This document shows positions 1 through 11,000 of a DNA stretch of 64,000 bases, piece after piece. Made by a program: the position numbers and the translations under genes. Below the pieces are notes generated by a model. It was not told the origin of the DNA and ran no database searches. It saw only the letters and a list, made by a program, of their open reading frames with translations. This DNA is from Providencia rettgeri (GTDB lineage: Bacteria; Pseudomonadota; Gammaproteobacteria; Enterobacterales; Enterobacteriaceae), in contig NZ_CP059348.1 in assembly GCF_013702265.1 (NCBI RefSeq), forward strand, positions 2,666,001 to 2,730,000, given 5' to 3'. Numbering within the stretch: position 1 is the first letter of the stretch; each line of letters starts with the position of its first letter.

Positions 1-821
1 GTTGTCACCCACTCAAATACAGTGCGGTTATAATAGTCTAAACCACGCACTAAGCGTTGGTTAACGCGGTACTTAATGCCCGCGTTATCTAATAATGTGC
101 ACAGACCATCAAAGTGTTCGCGAGATTCCGCATCCAGATAGTCAAACAGCGCTGGCGCATCATTTAATAATGCTTGAACATCTTGGTTTTTAGAATCCAG
201 TACGCGCAGAGGATTGCTATACATACGACGTTTGCAATCTTCATCCAGCTTATCTTTGTGCTGCTCAAGGAAAGCGACCAGCGCATCACGATAATTTGCA
301 CGCGCTTCTAGTGAACCAATTGAGTTGAGCTCCAGCGTGACATGCTCGCTGATCCCAAGCGCACGCCACCAGCGCGCGGTCATTAAGATCACTTCCGCAT
401 CAATGTCAGGGCCAGCCAGACCAAAAACTTCAGCACCTAGCTGATGGAATTGGCGATAACGGCCTTTCTGTGGGCGCTCATAACGGAACATTGGCCCTAA
501 ATACCATAAGCGCTGTTCCTGATTGTACAGCAAACCATGCTCAATACCGGCACGGACGCAACCTGCGGTATTTTCTGGGCGCAGTGTGAGGCTCTCTTCA
601 TTACGGTCGTTGAAGGTATACATCTCTTTTTCAACAACGTCAGTCACTTCACCAATCGCCCGTTTAAATAACGGGGTCTGCTCTACAATCGGGGTACGAA
701 TTTCGCTAAAACCATAACCCTGTAAAATATTTTTCAATGTTGCTTCGATTTTTTGCCACACTCGAGTATCTGCTGGCAAGTAGTCATTCATGCCTCGGAT
801 GGCTTGGATATTTTTTCCCAC
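1..821 (-). CDS. hisS: Histidyl-tRNA synthetase, N-terminal part (runs off the window)
   Basis: HisRS is the class II aminoacyl-tRNA synthetase that charges tRNA-His in the cytoplasm. Translating the minus strand from 821 gives an N-terminus reading [15 protein letters not shown], the conserved HisRS opening. The class II motif 2 region ([17 protein letters not shown]) and the histidine-binding segment [15 protein letters not shown] follow. The start is a GTG at 821-819, as I remember for the E. coli gene. The Shine-Dalgarno region is weak (GAGAAATAAA). About 273 codons are present and the C-terminal anticodon-binding domain lies outside the window. ispG is upstream, but two terminator-like hairpins lie between them, so hisS probably has its own promoter. 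Confidence 0.96.
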   Translation of the reverse strand, partial: MGKNIQAIRGMNDYLPADTRVWQKIEATLKNILQGYGFSEIRTPIVEQTPLFKRAIGEVTDVVEKEMYTFNDRNEESLTLRPENTAGCVRAGIEHGLLYNQEQRLWYLGPMFRYERPQKGRYRQFHQLGAEVFGLAGPDIDAEVILMTARWWRALGISEHVTLELNSIGSLEARANYRDALVAFLEQHKDKLDEDCKRRMYSNPLRVLDSKNQDVQALLNDAPALFDYLDAESREHFDGLCTLLDNAGIKYRVNQRLVRGLDYYNRTVFEWVT

Positions 822-954
822 TTTATTTCTCTATTTTCAGAATTACATAAGGTCGATTATAAGAGCGAAATGTCATCAGGTTCAATCAACAAACTACAAA
901 TCCACAGTGGAATCGGGAATTATCTGTTGATTTTGGTCGCTATGGCGTAATTTT

Positions 955-991
955 AAGAAAAAATGACCGCGATTAACACTGCTAATCACGG
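955..991 (-). terminator. Second of two tandem terminator-like hairpins between ispG and hisS
   Basis: On the minus strand a 9-bp stem (arms 983-991 and 967-975, one G-U pair, 7-nt loop) is followed by TCATTTTTTC. It lies just beyond another hairpin after the ispG stop. Confidence 0.6.
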
Positions 992-995
992 TGAT

Positions 996-1026
996 AAATA
1001 AAAAACTGACTCATGATGAGCCAGTT
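996..1026 (-). terminator. Intrinsic terminator after ispG
   Basis: The minus strand shows AACTGGCTC paired with GAGTCAGTT (1026 down to 1004), followed directly by a run of T residues. It begins about 9 bases after the ispG stop codon. Confidence 0.75.
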
Positions 1027-1034
1027 TCTAAATA

Positions 1035-2156
1035 TTATTTATCTATCTGATTAACATTTATTCGCATGCTTTCGTCTAGCATTGCCGCTTTGGCTCGAAT
1101 TTTAGCTTCTAGCTGATCAATGATATTGTCATTATCAAAGCGCTCTTTTTGACGAATACCATCTTCGTAGAATCCACTCTTGGTTTTCGCACCCGCGACA
1201 CCCAATGTAGACACTTCAGCTTCACCAGGACCATTCACAACACAACCGATGATAGACACATCCATTGGCGTGATAATGTCTTCAAGTCGTTGCTCTAACG
1301 CGTTCACCGTGCCAATCACGTCAAATTCTTGGCGTGAGCATGTTGGGCAAGCAATAAAGTTAATACCGCGGGAACGAATACGCAGTGATTTCAGAATATC
1401 GAAGCCCACTTTCACTTCTTCTACTGGATCCGCGGCAAGCGAAATACGCAATGTATCCCCGATACCTTCAGAGAGCAGCATACCTAAACCGATAGCTGAT
1501 TTCACGGAACCTGAGCGCGCACCGCCCGCTTCAGTAATACCTAGATGAAGTGGTTGGTCAATTTTTTGAGCTAGCAGACGATAAGAGCCCACTGCAAGGA
1601 ATACATCAGAGGCTTTCACACTGACTTTAAATTGATCAAAGTTCAATCTATCCAAAATGTCCACATGGCGCATGGCTGATTCAACCAATGCTTCAGGTGT
1701 CGGTTCACCGTATTTTTCTTGAATATCTTTTTCCAGCGAGCCGCCGTTCACACCAATACGAATAGGGATATTGTAATGACGAGCGCAATCAACTACTTGG
1801 CGAATTCGCTCTTCGCTACCAATATTTCCCGGGTTGATACGCAGGCAATCAACACCGTATTCCGCCACTTTTAGGGCAATACGGTAGTCAAAGTGAATAT
1901 CAGCGACCAGAGGGACATCAACTTGCTGTTTGATTAATTTAAAGGCTTCTGCGGCATCCATCGTAGGTACTGATACGCGCACAATATCCACCCCAACACG
2001 TTCAAGGGCTTTAATTTGGCGAACAGTTGCTTCGACATCGGTTGTACGGGTATTGGTCATTGATTGAACAGCGATTGGTGCGCCGTCGCCAACAGGAACA
2101 TTACCGACATAAATACGGGTGGATTTGCGTCTTTTGATTGGTGATTCGTTATGCAT
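1035..2156 (-). CDS. ispG: 4-hydroxy-3-methylbut-2-enyl diphosphate synthase (flavodoxin)
   Basis: IspG (GcpE) converts methylerythritol cyclodiphosphate to HMBPP in the MEP isoprenoid pathway, using a [4Fe-4S] cluster. The 373 residues are full length. The three cluster cysteines are visible at C270, C273 (CPTCSR) and C305 ([10 protein letters not shown]), numbered as in E. coli. An N-terminal TIM barrel (about residues 10-260) precedes the Fe-S domain. rodZ lies upstream and hisS downstream, the usual enterobacterial order. A terminator follows the gene, so coupling to hisS is probably weak. Confidence 0.98.
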   Translation of the reverse strand: MHNESPIKRRKSTRIYVGNVPVGDGAPIAVQSMTNTRTTDVEATVRQIKALERVGVDIVRVSVPTMDAAEAFKLIKQQVDVPLVADIHFDYRIALKVAEYGVDCLRINPGNIGSEERIRQVVDCARHYNIPIRIGVNGGSLEKDIQEKYGEPTPEALVESAMRHVDILDRLNFDQFKVSVKASDVFLAVGSYRLLAQKIDQPLHLGITEAGGARSGSVKSAIGLGMLLSEGIGDTLRISLAADPVEEVKVGFDILKSLRIRSRGINFIACPTCSRQEFDVIGTVNALEQRLEDIITPMDVSIIGCVVNGPGEAEVSTLGVAGAKTKSGFYEDGIRQKERFDNDNIIDQLEAKIRAKAAMLDESMRINVNQIDK

Positions 2157-2259
2157 TTTTGTTTAATTCTCCGAACATCCATGTGCTCATTTTAATACCA
2201 TGGCGCTCTTTAATATCATGGCATAGTGTATGGTCATTGCTTTAACGCGCCTCACTATA

Positions 2260-2315
2260 CACAAGAAAGCAAACTATAAACTATCACAAAGAGTGTTTTA
2301 GGATATAGTTTGCTT
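2260..2315 (-). terminator. Long hairpin downstream of rodZ
   Basis: A 12-bp inverted repeat (2267-2278 with 2304-2315, arm AAGCAAACTATA) sits just after the rodZ stop. On the minus strand it is followed by TTTCTTG, a weak U-tract. It could terminate or attenuate rodZ transcription before ispG. Confidence 0.5.
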
Positions 2316-2334
2316 CTTTAATTTCGTAATCTTT

Positions 2335-3285
2335 TTATGCTTCTGGCAACTTAAATTTAGCAGAACGTTTTGCTTTGATGAAACGGCTTAAATCAACGTC
2401 TTTACCTTGGAATTGCACAGTCACATTGGCTGGTGCACCAATGTTTAAACGATAAGGTTGTGCACCATCAAGCTCTAATTTATCGCCGCCATTCTTCATG
2501 CCGCTAAATAAAACTTTATTGTTTGCGTCACGAATTTCTAACCAGCATTGACCCGAGAAACTTAACGTTAAACCATTACCTGTTGCGGCTGGCATATCCG
2601 TTGTTTGAGAAGCATCTGCTTGGGCTCTGTCTACGGAAGGCGTTGTTTGCGGCGCATTTGGCAGCGGGATCGTTCTCACACCTTCTGCGTCGGTATTCGT
2701 TGCTGGTTGAGTGTCGGTCAATACAGGTGCAGGATCAACCAGCGGATCGGTTTGCGCAGCGCTATTGTCAGTGACAAGTGGCATATCAACTGCAATATTA
2801 TTTACGGGTTCGCTATTACTTTGTTGAACCAACGCTTCATTTTGGTTCGCCATGGTTAATAGGTCTTTCTGTTGAGCATTATGGTCTTGCCACCACCAAA
2901 TACCCACCATCGCGATAAGCACAATGACGATCAGCCACGTCAATTTCATTAGCCAACCTTCGCGTTTTTTACGCTTTTTGCCTAATGAGTAGCTTTGCAT
3001 TGGGGAAACATTGGGAGACTGTGCGGGAACATCACTTTTTAAGAATGGGGCAATATCGTTTTCAGTAATTCCGACCATTCGTGCATACAGACGAATATAA
3101 CCACGTAAAAATGTCGGCTCTACGCCTGTAGGATGAATATCTTGTTCTATTTCCTTTACCGTACTCACTTTAAGACACAGTCGCTCCGCAACCGTTTCTT
3201 GCGTTAGTCCCATACGCTCACGCGCTCGGGATAATAATTGTCCTACAGTGATAGAAGTTTGTTCGGTATTATTTTCGATAGTCAT
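2335..3285 (-). CDS. rodZ: Cytoskeletal protein RodZ
   Basis: RodZ is a bitopic inner-membrane protein that binds MreB and helps keep the rod shape. The 316 residues show a cytoplasmic Xre-like helix-turn-helix at about 12-80 (VGQLLSRARERMGLTQETVAERL). A basic stretch, KKRKKREG, precedes one transmembrane segment at about 111-132. A Pro/Thr/Ala/Gln-rich periplasmic linker follows, then a C-terminal beta domain (about 230-316). The start at 3285 is the first ATG and leads straight into the conserved domain. Its neighbours rlmN and ispG match E. coli synteny. Confidence 0.96.
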   Translation of the reverse strand: MTIENNTEQTSITVGQLLSRARERMGLTQETVAERLCLKVSTVKEIEQDIHPTGVEPTFLRGYIRLYARMVGITENDIAPFLKSDVPAQSPNVSPMQSYSLGKKRKKREGWLMKLTWLIVIVLIAMVGIWWWQDHNAQQKDLLTMANQNEALVQQSNSEPVNNIAVDMPLVTDNSAAQTDPLVDPAPVLTDTQPATNTDAEGVRTIPLPNAPQTTPSVDRAQADASQTTDMPAATGNGLTLSFSGQCWLEIRDANNKVLFSGMKNGGDKLELDGAQPYRLNIGAPANVTVQFQGKDVDLSRFIKAKRSAKFKLPEA

Positions 3286-3359
3286 TAGCTGGCAACACTG
3301 TTTCCAAGTTTAATAAATATAAAGCAGACTTCATGCCACTTTACCCGTCTGAGCACGTT

Positions 3360-3404
3360 ATAGTTTTCAACAACATAGTTTCCAATAACATTGTTTTTAA
3401 CAAC
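3360..3404 (+). repeat. Three imperfect 15-bp tandem repeats upstream of rodZ
   Basis: Units are ATAGTTTTCAACAAC (3360-3374), ATAGTTTCCAATAAC (3375-3389) and ATTGTTTTTAACAAC (3390-3404), with an exact 15-bp period. They lie 75-119 bp upstream of the rodZ start, in the rlmN-rodZ spacer. Function is unknown. Confidence 0.7.
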
Positions 3405-3445
3405 GATAGATATTATATGCCGCTTTAACTATTGTAGGCGAACCA

Positions 3446-3473
3446 GGGCGTTTTGCCTAACCATAAAACGCCC
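3446..3473 (-). other. GC-rich hairpin between rlmN and rodZ
   Basis: A 9-bp perfect stem (GGGCGTTTT with AAAACGCCC) with a 10-nt loop lies about 40 bases after the rlmN stop. There is no T-tract on the minus strand, so it looks more like a 3'-end stabilising or processing hairpin than an intrinsic terminator. Confidence 0.45.
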
Positions 3474-3514
3474 CGAATTATAACCTAACTCACTGATTAG
3501 ATATTATCTATATA

Positions 3515-4714
3515 TCAGACTGATTTTACCTGGATAGGTTCCCCAGCAAGGCGTTTTTTCAAGGTACGTTTCGTTCTATCAATAACATCCCCTGCCAGTT
3601 GCCCACATGCAGCATCAATATCATCACCACGAGTCTTGCGAACTATAGTCGTAAAACCGTACTCCATCAATACCTTAGAGAAACGATCAATACGGCTGTT
3701 GGAGCTACGACCATATGGCGCTCCTGGGAACGGGTTCCATGGGATCAAGTTGATTTTGCTTGGTGTGTTTTTCAAACATTCCGCAAGTTGGTGAGCTTGC
3801 TCAACGCTATCGTTAATATGATCAAGCATCACATATTCAACCGTGACACGTCCCGCATTGGCATTGGATTTCGTTAAATAACGATTCACGCTAGCTAAGA
3901 ATGTTTCGATATTATATTTCTTATTGATTGGTACGATATCATCACGCACATCATCCGTTGGTGCGTGCAGAGAAATGGCCAGCGCGACATCAATCATATC
4001 GCCTAACTTATCCAGTGCAGGAACAACACCTGAAGTGGAAATGGTCACGCGGCGTTTTGACAGACCGAAACCAAAATCATCTAACATGATCTCCATCGCA
4101 GGAACCACGTTATTTAAGTTCAATAACGGCTCTCCCATCCCCATCATCACCACGTTGGTGATAGGACGGCGACCGCTAGATTTCAGCGAACCGATGATTT
4201 TAGCCGCACGCCAAACTTGCCCGATGATTTCGGAAACACGTAAGTTACGGTTAAAACCTTGCTGCGCGGTAGAACAGAATTTACATTCCAGTGCACAGCC
4301 AACTTGAGAAGAGACACACAGTGTTGCGCGATCAGCTTCAGGGATATACACCGTTTCAACCAGTTGATCGCCAACTTTGATAGCCCACTTAATCGTGCCA
4401 TCGGATGAACGTTGTTCATCAGCAACTTCAGGTGCTCGGATCTCAGCGACTTCTGTTAATTTCGCGCGCAGCACCTTGTTGATATCAGTCATTTGCTCGA
4501 AATCATCGTAGCAATAGTGGTAAATCCACTTCATCACTTGGTCTGCACGGAACGGTTTTTCGCCGAGCTCAGCAAAAAATTCGCGCATCTGCTTGCGGTT
4601 TAAATCTAGCAGGTTAATTTTTTGACCGCTTTTTTCTAGCTGCCCATTTTTTTCTGGCATAGCAGATACAGCAGAAGGAGTTGCACATTGTGCATTGGTA
4701 GTCATATCAGACAT
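3515..4714 (-). CDS. rlmN: Dual-specificity rRNA/tRNA adenine-C2 methyltransferase RlmN
   Basis: RlmN is a radical-SAM enzyme that makes m2A at 23S rRNA A2503 and tRNA A37. The CxxxCxxC cluster motif is C140-C144-C147. C133 and C370 (AACGQLAG) correspond to the remaining catalytic cysteines. At 399 residues it is about 15 longer than the E. coli protein as I remember it, all in a poorly conserved N-terminus. The start at 4714 is kept because GAGGC lies about 9 bases upstream; an internal Met4 is possible. ndk lies upstream and rodZ downstream. Confidence 0.97.
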   Translation of the reverse strand: MSDMTTNAQCATPSAVSAMPEKNGQLEKSGQKINLLDLNRKQMREFFAELGEKPFRADQVMKWIYHYCYDDFEQMTDINKVLRAKLTEVAEIRAPEVADEQRSSDGTIKWAIKVGDQLVETVYIPEADRATLCVSSQVGCALECKFCSTAQQGFNRNLRVSEIIGQVWRAAKIIGSLKSSGRRPITNVVMMGMGEPLLNLNNVVPAMEIMLDDFGFGLSKRRVTISTSGVVPALDKLGDMIDVALAISLHAPTDDVRDDIVPINKKYNIETFLASVNRYLTKSNANAGRVTVEYVMLDHINDSVEQAHQLAECLKNTPSKINLIPWNPFPGAPYGRSSNSRIDRFSKVLMEYGFTTIVRKTRGDDIDAACGQLAGDVIDRTKRTLKKRLAGEPIQVKSV

Positions 4715-4791
4715 TGAGTTTGCCTCGTTATTACACTTTCGGCAGTGCGAAAAGCACGACGTAAATTGGGATTGCGATTAGTCGGGAAGAC

Positions 4792-4831
4792 TAAAAAATA
4801 AATCACCCTGTTAACGCGATGATTAACAGGG
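4792..4831 (-). terminator. Intrinsic terminator after ndk
   Basis: On the minus strand CCCTGTTAA pairs with TTAACAGGG (arms 4823-4831 and 4806-4814), followed by TGATTTATTTTTTAG. It lies about 55 bases past the ndk stop. Confidence 0.75.
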
Positions 4832-4885
4832 CGACATATTGTACAAATATTATAACAATAATGCTAATGCATTATTGAGAACGCC

Positions 4886-5311
4886 TTAGCGTGGGCAGAT
4901 TTCGTCAGCAGCGAAGAAATAGGCGATTTCACGTGCAGCAGACTCTTCTGAATCTGAACCGTGAGTTGCGTTTTCAGTGAAGCTGTCTGCATAATCAGCA
5001 CGTAAAGTACCTGCTAATGCGTTGTCTGGGTTAGTTGCGCCCATCAGGTCACGGTGACGTTGGATTGCGTTTTCGCCTTCTAACACTTGTAACATGATTG
5101 GACCAGAAGTCATGAATTCAACCAGACCATCAAAGAAAGGACGACCTTTGTGCTCAGCGTAGAAGCCTTCAGCTTGTTCACGAGTCAGGTGCATCATTTT
5201 AGCCGCAACGATTTTGAAGCCTGCGCTTTCAAAACGGTTGTAAATTGCACCGATTACGTTTTTCTTAACTGCGTTTGGTTTGATGATAGAAAATGTACGT
5301 TGAACAGCCAT
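4886..5311 (-). CDS. ndk: Nucleoside diphosphate kinase
   Basis: Ndk transfers the gamma phosphate of ATP to NDPs through a phosphohistidine, balancing NTP and dNTP pools. At 141 residues it has the family's normal size. The active-site histidine is H117 in NATHGSDS, and the N-terminus has the conserved [12 protein letters not shown]-like strand (here [12 protein letters not shown]). GAGG lies a few bases before the ATG at 5311. It stands alone between pbpC (288-bp gap) and rlmN and has its own terminator. Confidence 0.98.
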   Translation of the reverse strand: MAVQRTFSIIKPNAVKKNVIGAIYNRFESAGFKIVAAKMMHLTREQAEGFYAEHKGRPFFDGLVEFMTSGPIMLQVLEGENAIQRHRDLMGATNPDNALAGTLRADYADSFTENATHGSDSEESAAREIAYFFAADEICPR

Positions 5312-5599
5312 AAATAACCTCTTAGCGATTGACTTGACTTTTACTCTTTATTCTCTGCTTTGTTTCTCTTATTTAACCCAATGTTTCCACTAGGATTTCA
5401 AGAGTGGCATATGAAGAACCAAGAATATGTGCCTGTTGTAGTTTTTTATATTGTTTCTATTCCTGATGTTAGGAAGCAGAAAAATAGGGCGTTGATTATA
5501 GGGGCTTGGATTACAATTTCCTACAGTCACATCAACATTTTGTTAATCTTTTTATAGCAAAAAATTCTAGATTTTTAATTAAGTCATCGTTTTATGCTA

Positions 5600-7921
5600 T
5601 TACTTTACCTTAAAGTTGATAGCTGTAACCTGTCCGCTCATATCTAAGACCGATATTTGGTAGTTTCCACTTTTTTCGAGCGTCAGCAAAATTGCCCCAT
5701 TTTGCTCTGTATTGTTCACTTGCTCACCGTTTAAAAACCACCATTTTTGCCCTTGTCCACCTTGCGTGAGTAAACGCAGGTCTAAACTGGTTTTTCCAGG
5801 TAAGCGCTGGAGAACCTCCCCTTCGCGGATCCCTGAAATTAAGAGTGGCGGCATTTCAAGATTTAACGGCGGACAAGCTGTATCCGGCTTAGGCAGTCGA
5901 TTTACCCGTTTTTCACTTGCAGGCAGCCATGACTCTACGGTAATCGGCCATAAATGGATCTCTTTTTCTTGGGCATTTGGGCAATCTGGCGCAACTTGTA
6001 GCCCCTGCTCATTCACCCATACTTTTTGCCTGAGTCCAAGAGAGGATTCTTGATCCCGAGCCATGAGTGTTGGTGGGATCGTATTGTCTAAAATCCAGCT
6101 CAAACGGCGCTGGCGACAATTACTATCTTCTTTCAGTAATGAGGTTCCCCCCGGCCAGCAGATCACGGCTTGGCTAACACTTGCTGGCCTTGAATCTTTA
6201 GGAAGCACTTCGCGAGATTGATAAATTCGCGTCAGCAGCATGTTATTCACTTGGTTCATAATTGGGATCGCTGTGGCATAGCCGAGCTGCCCTGCAACAG
6301 GTGTCGCATCAGGGCGACCAACCCAAACGCCGATAGTATAACGAGGGTTTACACCAATCGCCCAAGCATCGCGGTAGCCGTAGCTGGTACCTGTTTTCCA
6401 TGCAAGATTTGGCTGTCCCGATAAGTTAGCATCAGGGACTGGACGGGCTTCTCCTGCCATAATCCGGCGAACAATCCACGCGGCACCCGGCGACATCAAC
6501 TTGCGGTCGCGGATCACATCTGTCGGTCGATAACGCAGTGGAGAAACTTCACCTTGGCGAGCAAATGCACTGTAAGCTGATACTAAGTCTTCCATTCGTG
6601 CCGCCGTTCCCCCGAGGATCAACGACAAGTTAGGTTCTCCGCCAACTGGGAAACGCAGTTCTGTGCCCACATTACGTAATTGAGCGGCAAAACGCTTACT
6701 GCCATAGACATCCAGCAGTTGCACAACAGGCAAGTTTAATGAGCGCACTAACGCATCACTTACACTAACAGGGCCATTAAAGCCGCTATCAAAGTTACCG
6801 GGGCGATAATCATTAAACCGACGAGGCACATCTTGTAACAGTGACTCGGCGTGGATCAAGCCGTCATCCATGGCCAGCGCATATAAAAATGGCTTGAGTG
6901 TTGAGCCGGGCGAGCGCCATGCACTGATCATATCCACGTGACCAAAGCGACTATCATCCTGAAAATCAATCGATCCGATATAGGCTTTCACGCTCATATC
7001 TGTATGATCAACCACCAGCAATCCTAAAGAAGTCTGCTTGGGTAATTGGTTTTTCCAGTTCATCGCCATATCTTCGAGCTGCTTTTGCAGGCTAGCATCA
7101 ATGGTGGTTTCCACGATGGATTCTTGAGAATCTTTGATCATCCGGCGAGCCAGTAATGGCGCTAAATGCGGATTTTTACGTGGTGCAAGCCAGATTTGCT
7201 CTTGCTTAATTTCATTGACTTTTTCAGTACTCCAAACTTGGTATTCAGCCAATCTGTCGAGTACCTTATCTCGTGCTGCTTGCGCCCGTTCTGGGTATCT
7301 ATCAGGTCTTAAACGACTTGGCGCTTGGGGTAAAACCGCAAACAATGCCGCTTCACTTGCCGTCAATTTTGCAGGAGATTTATTCAAATAAACCCAGCTA
7401 GCCGCCCCAATACCCTCAATCGTGCCCCCATAAGGCGCACGGTTAAGATACATTTCGAGGATTTCATCTTTGGAATAGTGATATTCCAACTGTGCGGTAC
7501 GCCATAACTGTTTGAGTTTTCCGCCAAACGTACGCTCATGTGGGTCAATCAGCCTTGCCACCTGCATTGAGATGGTGCTGCCCCCAGAGACAATGCGCCC
7601 AGAGCTCACTAACTGCCCAGCAGCACGCATTAATGAAAATGGGTTAACCCCCGGATGCTGGTAAAAATGGCGATCTTCATAGGTTAATAACGCGTCAATA
7701 TATTCTGGCGAGACCTCATCCAATTTAACGGGGAAACGCCAAATTCCTTCTTTATCGGCAAAGCGCCATAACGGAGTCCCATCCCCCGCGACGACCGTGC
7801 GTGCCATCTCAATTTGCTTGATTGGCAGCGGCCAAATTTTATCTGCGGCTAAAAAGGCCAGTGGCAATACCACGACCAAAACCAGTAGCGTCCACCCAAT
7901 GCGACGTAGCCATCTCTTCAT
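5600..7921 (-). CDS. pbpC: Penicillin-binding protein 1C
   Basis: PBP1C is a bifunctional class A PBP: a membrane-anchored glycosyltransferase plus a transpeptidase for peptidoglycan. The 773 residues show a transmembrane anchor (about 7-26) and a GT51 domain with catalytic E82 in YEDRHFYQHPG. In the transpeptidase domain the SxxK motif is S340-T-L-K343, SxN is S394-L-N396 and KTG is K509-T-G511. A C-terminal BiPBP_C domain (about 680-773) is present. All catalytic residues are kept. yfhM lies directly upstream on the same strand, and the two are paired in many proteobacteria. Confidence 0.96.
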   Translation of the reverse strand: MKRWLRRIGWTLLVLVVVLPLAFLAADKIWPLPIKQIEMARTVVAGDGTPLWRFADKEGIWRFPVKLDEVSPEYIDALLTYEDRHFYQHPGVNPFSLMRAAGQLVSSGRIVSGGSTISMQVARLIDPHERTFGGKLKQLWRTAQLEYHYSKDEILEMYLNRAPYGGTIEGIGAASWVYLNKSPAKLTASEAALFAVLPQAPSRLRPDRYPERAQAARDKVLDRLAEYQVWSTEKVNEIKQEQIWLAPRKNPHLAPLLARRMIKDSQESIVETTIDASLQKQLEDMAMNWKNQLPKQTSLGLLVVDHTDMSVKAYIGSIDFQDDSRFGHVDMISAWRSPGSTLKPFLYALAMDDGLIHAESLLQDVPRRFNDYRPGNFDSGFNGPVSVSDALVRSLNLPVVQLLDVYGSKRFAAQLRNVGTELRFPVGGEPNLSLILGGTAARMEDLVSAYSAFARQGEVSPLRYRPTDVIRDRKLMSPGAAWIVRRIMAGEARPVPDANLSGQPNLAWKTGTSYGYRDAWAIGVNPRYTIGVWVGRPDATPVAGQLGYATAIPIMNQVNNMLLTRIYQSREVLPKDSRPASVSQAVICWPGGTSLLKEDSNCRQRRLSWILDNTIPPTLMARDQESSLGLRQKVWVNEQGLQVAPDCPNAQEKEIHLWPITVESWLPASEKRVNRLPKPDTACPPLNLEMPPLLISGIREGEVLQRLPGKTSLDLRLLTQGGQGQKWWFLNGEQVNNTEQNGAILLTLEKSGNYQISVLDMSGQVTAINFKVK

Positions 7922-7957
7922 TCGTCAATATACCGAGAGTTATTATTTGTTTTTATG

Positions 7958-7994
7958 ATACTAAAAAAAGAGGGAAACACACGCTTCCCTCTTT
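7958..7994 (-). terminator. Intrinsic terminator between yfhM and pbpC
   Basis: On the minus strand AAAGAGGGAA (7994-7985) pairs with TTCCCTCTTT (7976-7967), running straight into a T-tract. It suggests pbpC is only partly read from the yfhM promoter. Confidence 0.75.
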
Positions 7995-8033
7995 ATCTTC
8001 ATCTAGTTCAATGATTCTCTAATTTAATATTAA

Positions 8034-11000
8034 TTAACGAACCACTTCCAACTGACCATCGGAGTAACCCGTTGCACGCCACTCTGGCACATACATGGAT
8101 TCCACCTGTGGTACTGGTTTGTTATATACACCCGGCGTTACCGCGCGAGCTAAGTAAACCAGTGTAGTTGGACGATATTGTTGAACTTCTACTGCCGCAA
8201 CAAAACGGTCATCACGGTATTCCATGTGACGAATTTGCGACTGCTGCATATCATCAATCATCTCTTGTAGATTTGGCGCAGATTCACTGAGGTTCGCGCT
8301 GCTATTGGCTAAGTTTTGGTTTTCCAACTCTAAGCCCGCAGGTAATAAATCCACCACCAGTGCATCAGGGACAGTTTGGTTGGCATTCACTTCCAACTTC
8401 ACCACCACCATTTCGCCGCTTCTTAATCTATCGATTGAAATACGGTTGCCTTTCATATCGTAGTAACTGCGTTTGATATCCAGCACATTTGAGTATGGCT
8501 TCGGTGAACGCATCGGATAACCGACAACATTCAAGCGAGTATACAGTGTGCTGGTACCGCTGTTTTCAACACTATAACCATTTACTAGCTGTTGTTTCGT
8601 TAAGAACTCACTCACTGGTTTCTCTGAAACTAATGGTGGCTCTTGACCATTTACTAGCGCTTTCCATGGTGTTTCTGTCTCATTGGCATAGAAACGACCC
8701 GCTAAGTACAGGGCATTGCTCTCTTGAGTTGAGAAATACTTCTGCGAAGTCAGGTTGTTAGACAGCGTTTGCAGTTTTTGGTCACGGGATTTTGGCATTA
8801 AGTTATATTCATTCAGTAATGCCACGATCATCGCATCATCACGAATCGCTGAGCCGTAATCACCAATGCTGCTATAACGTGCGCTCTGTTTCTTCATACC
8901 ATCAATAATGGCACTTTCACCACGCGCTTTATCACCCATCAGGTTTAATGCCACACCCAGTTGAACTAACGCTAAACCGCTGGTCGCATTGTTAGCTTGA
9001 CCATAGATTTGACGCAGTGCTCCTAATGGCGCTTTTTGCTGAGTTGCTAACACTAAGCCCGCATAGGCTTGGATCGCAAAACGGGATGCGTCTGGCTGAT
9101 CCGTGTACGGATAACTCACTTGGCTACCATCTTGCAGATAACTTAACAGGCGTGCGTTAGCGTTATTCAATGCACTTTGCGGTACCGAGAAACCACGCTG
9201 ATTCGCTTTGTTTAAGAAATCCGTCGCATACGCGGTTAACCAATACTCTTCACGCCCCATTTTATCCCATAGAGAGAAGCTACCGTCATCACGCTGCATA
9301 CTCAGTAAGTGTGGGATCCCTAACTCAATCGCTTTATGGCGGTCTGCGTCAGTTTGTGAATTAATACCCAGCTTTTGCAGTTCAGCTTGTGTAGAGAACA
9401 GTGACGGATACAGCCCGCTCACGGTTTGCTCTAAACAGCCGTATGGATACGCAAACAGTTCACGAATATAACGTGAAATTTGCAGTGGTGGACGGCTCGT
9501 TAACAGAACTTGTCCTTCCAGAGTATCTTGCTGTAAATAAGCAAAATCATTGGTTGGTAATGACCAAATTTCACCCGGCTCAATCGCGGTAGCAAATGCC
9601 ACAGTTTCAGCCGGTTGTGCTGGGCGTACACCCACTTTCCAACTGTTTTTGTACTCTTTCTCCGCTTCCCCTTCGACTTTTACGCCGTTGATGGTCATGG
9701 AGACTTCACCTTCACCAAAGCCATAATCGGCACTGACTGGCAGCGTCACTGTAGTACGTTTGCCTTTGGTCAGTTCGATATCACGAGTTGGTGCGCCGTC
9801 TAATTTCACCATACCCGACGATTTAAATGTGACTGTCACATTCTGCGTGTTGTCGGTCATGTTGGTAAGATCTAACGCGAAGTAAGATTTATCGCCACTC
9901 GCCATAAAGCGAGGCATCGACATTTGCGTCACTAATGGTGCCGCAACAACAACCTTACTGTCTGCATGACCAAAATCTTTTTGGTTCCATGCCTGCGCCA
10001 TTAAGCGTAATTCCCCATTAAAATCAGGGATTGCCAGCGTAATTTCGCCTTCGCCATTTTTGTCTAAGATGACTGGTTGCGCTTGTTCCGCAATGATTTG
10101 CACCTCAGTCAGAGGCTTCATACCACCACGTTCCAGAGCAGCATCTTCACCATCACCACCAAAGCGCAGGTTGGCTAACTTACCTTGACCTTCAATTAAG
10201 TGACCATACACATCATATTGGTCAACGCTGTAGCGTTTACGCCCAAAGAAAGCATCGTATGGATCTGGTGTTTTGAAATCAGTGATATTCAGGACGCCCG
10301 TATCGACCGCAGACAGCAATACGTTCACTTTTTCTGGCAGTGGCTTGCCATCTTGAGCAGTGGCTTTGATCTTCACTTTCAGATCTTCATTTGGACGCAT
10401 TTTTGTTGGTGCATTCAGCGCCAATGAAATCTTACGATTTTCATCAGCTAGCGGCAGATGTAATACCCCAACAGCGCGTTTAACAGTCGCCTCTTTGGAG
10501 TCATCTCCAGGACGAACAACCACCGCAGAGATATATAAATCATGGCGCGCCCACTCTTTATTCACTGGCACTTCCACATCTAACCCACCCGCTGGGACAT
10601 CAATTTCCTGCCACCATAATGGTGCACTGCTCGATTCAAGCAGAATGTAACCTTTACCTGCTTTTGGCGCTTCGATGCGGACTTTAGCTTTTTCACCCGG
10701 TAAGTATGCTGGCTTGTTCAAGCTTAATTTCACTTGGTCAGGGCGAACGGAACCGCTGCCTCCGGTATTATCTTGCCAAGAGAAGCCTGCCCAGAATTGA
10801 ATGCTACTGACTAACTCATTTTCAGGGTTGGTAATTTCTAAACGGAATGAACCCCAATCCACTGGGAACGAGATCTTCGCGGTGCCATCTTTGGCGATAG
10901 AAATATTTTCATTCGCCACCACTAAATCTTTCTGATCGTAGTTAGAAACCCAACCACCGCTTTCTGACCAGCTCCAGTAGTAATCGCGACGTTCGTACAC

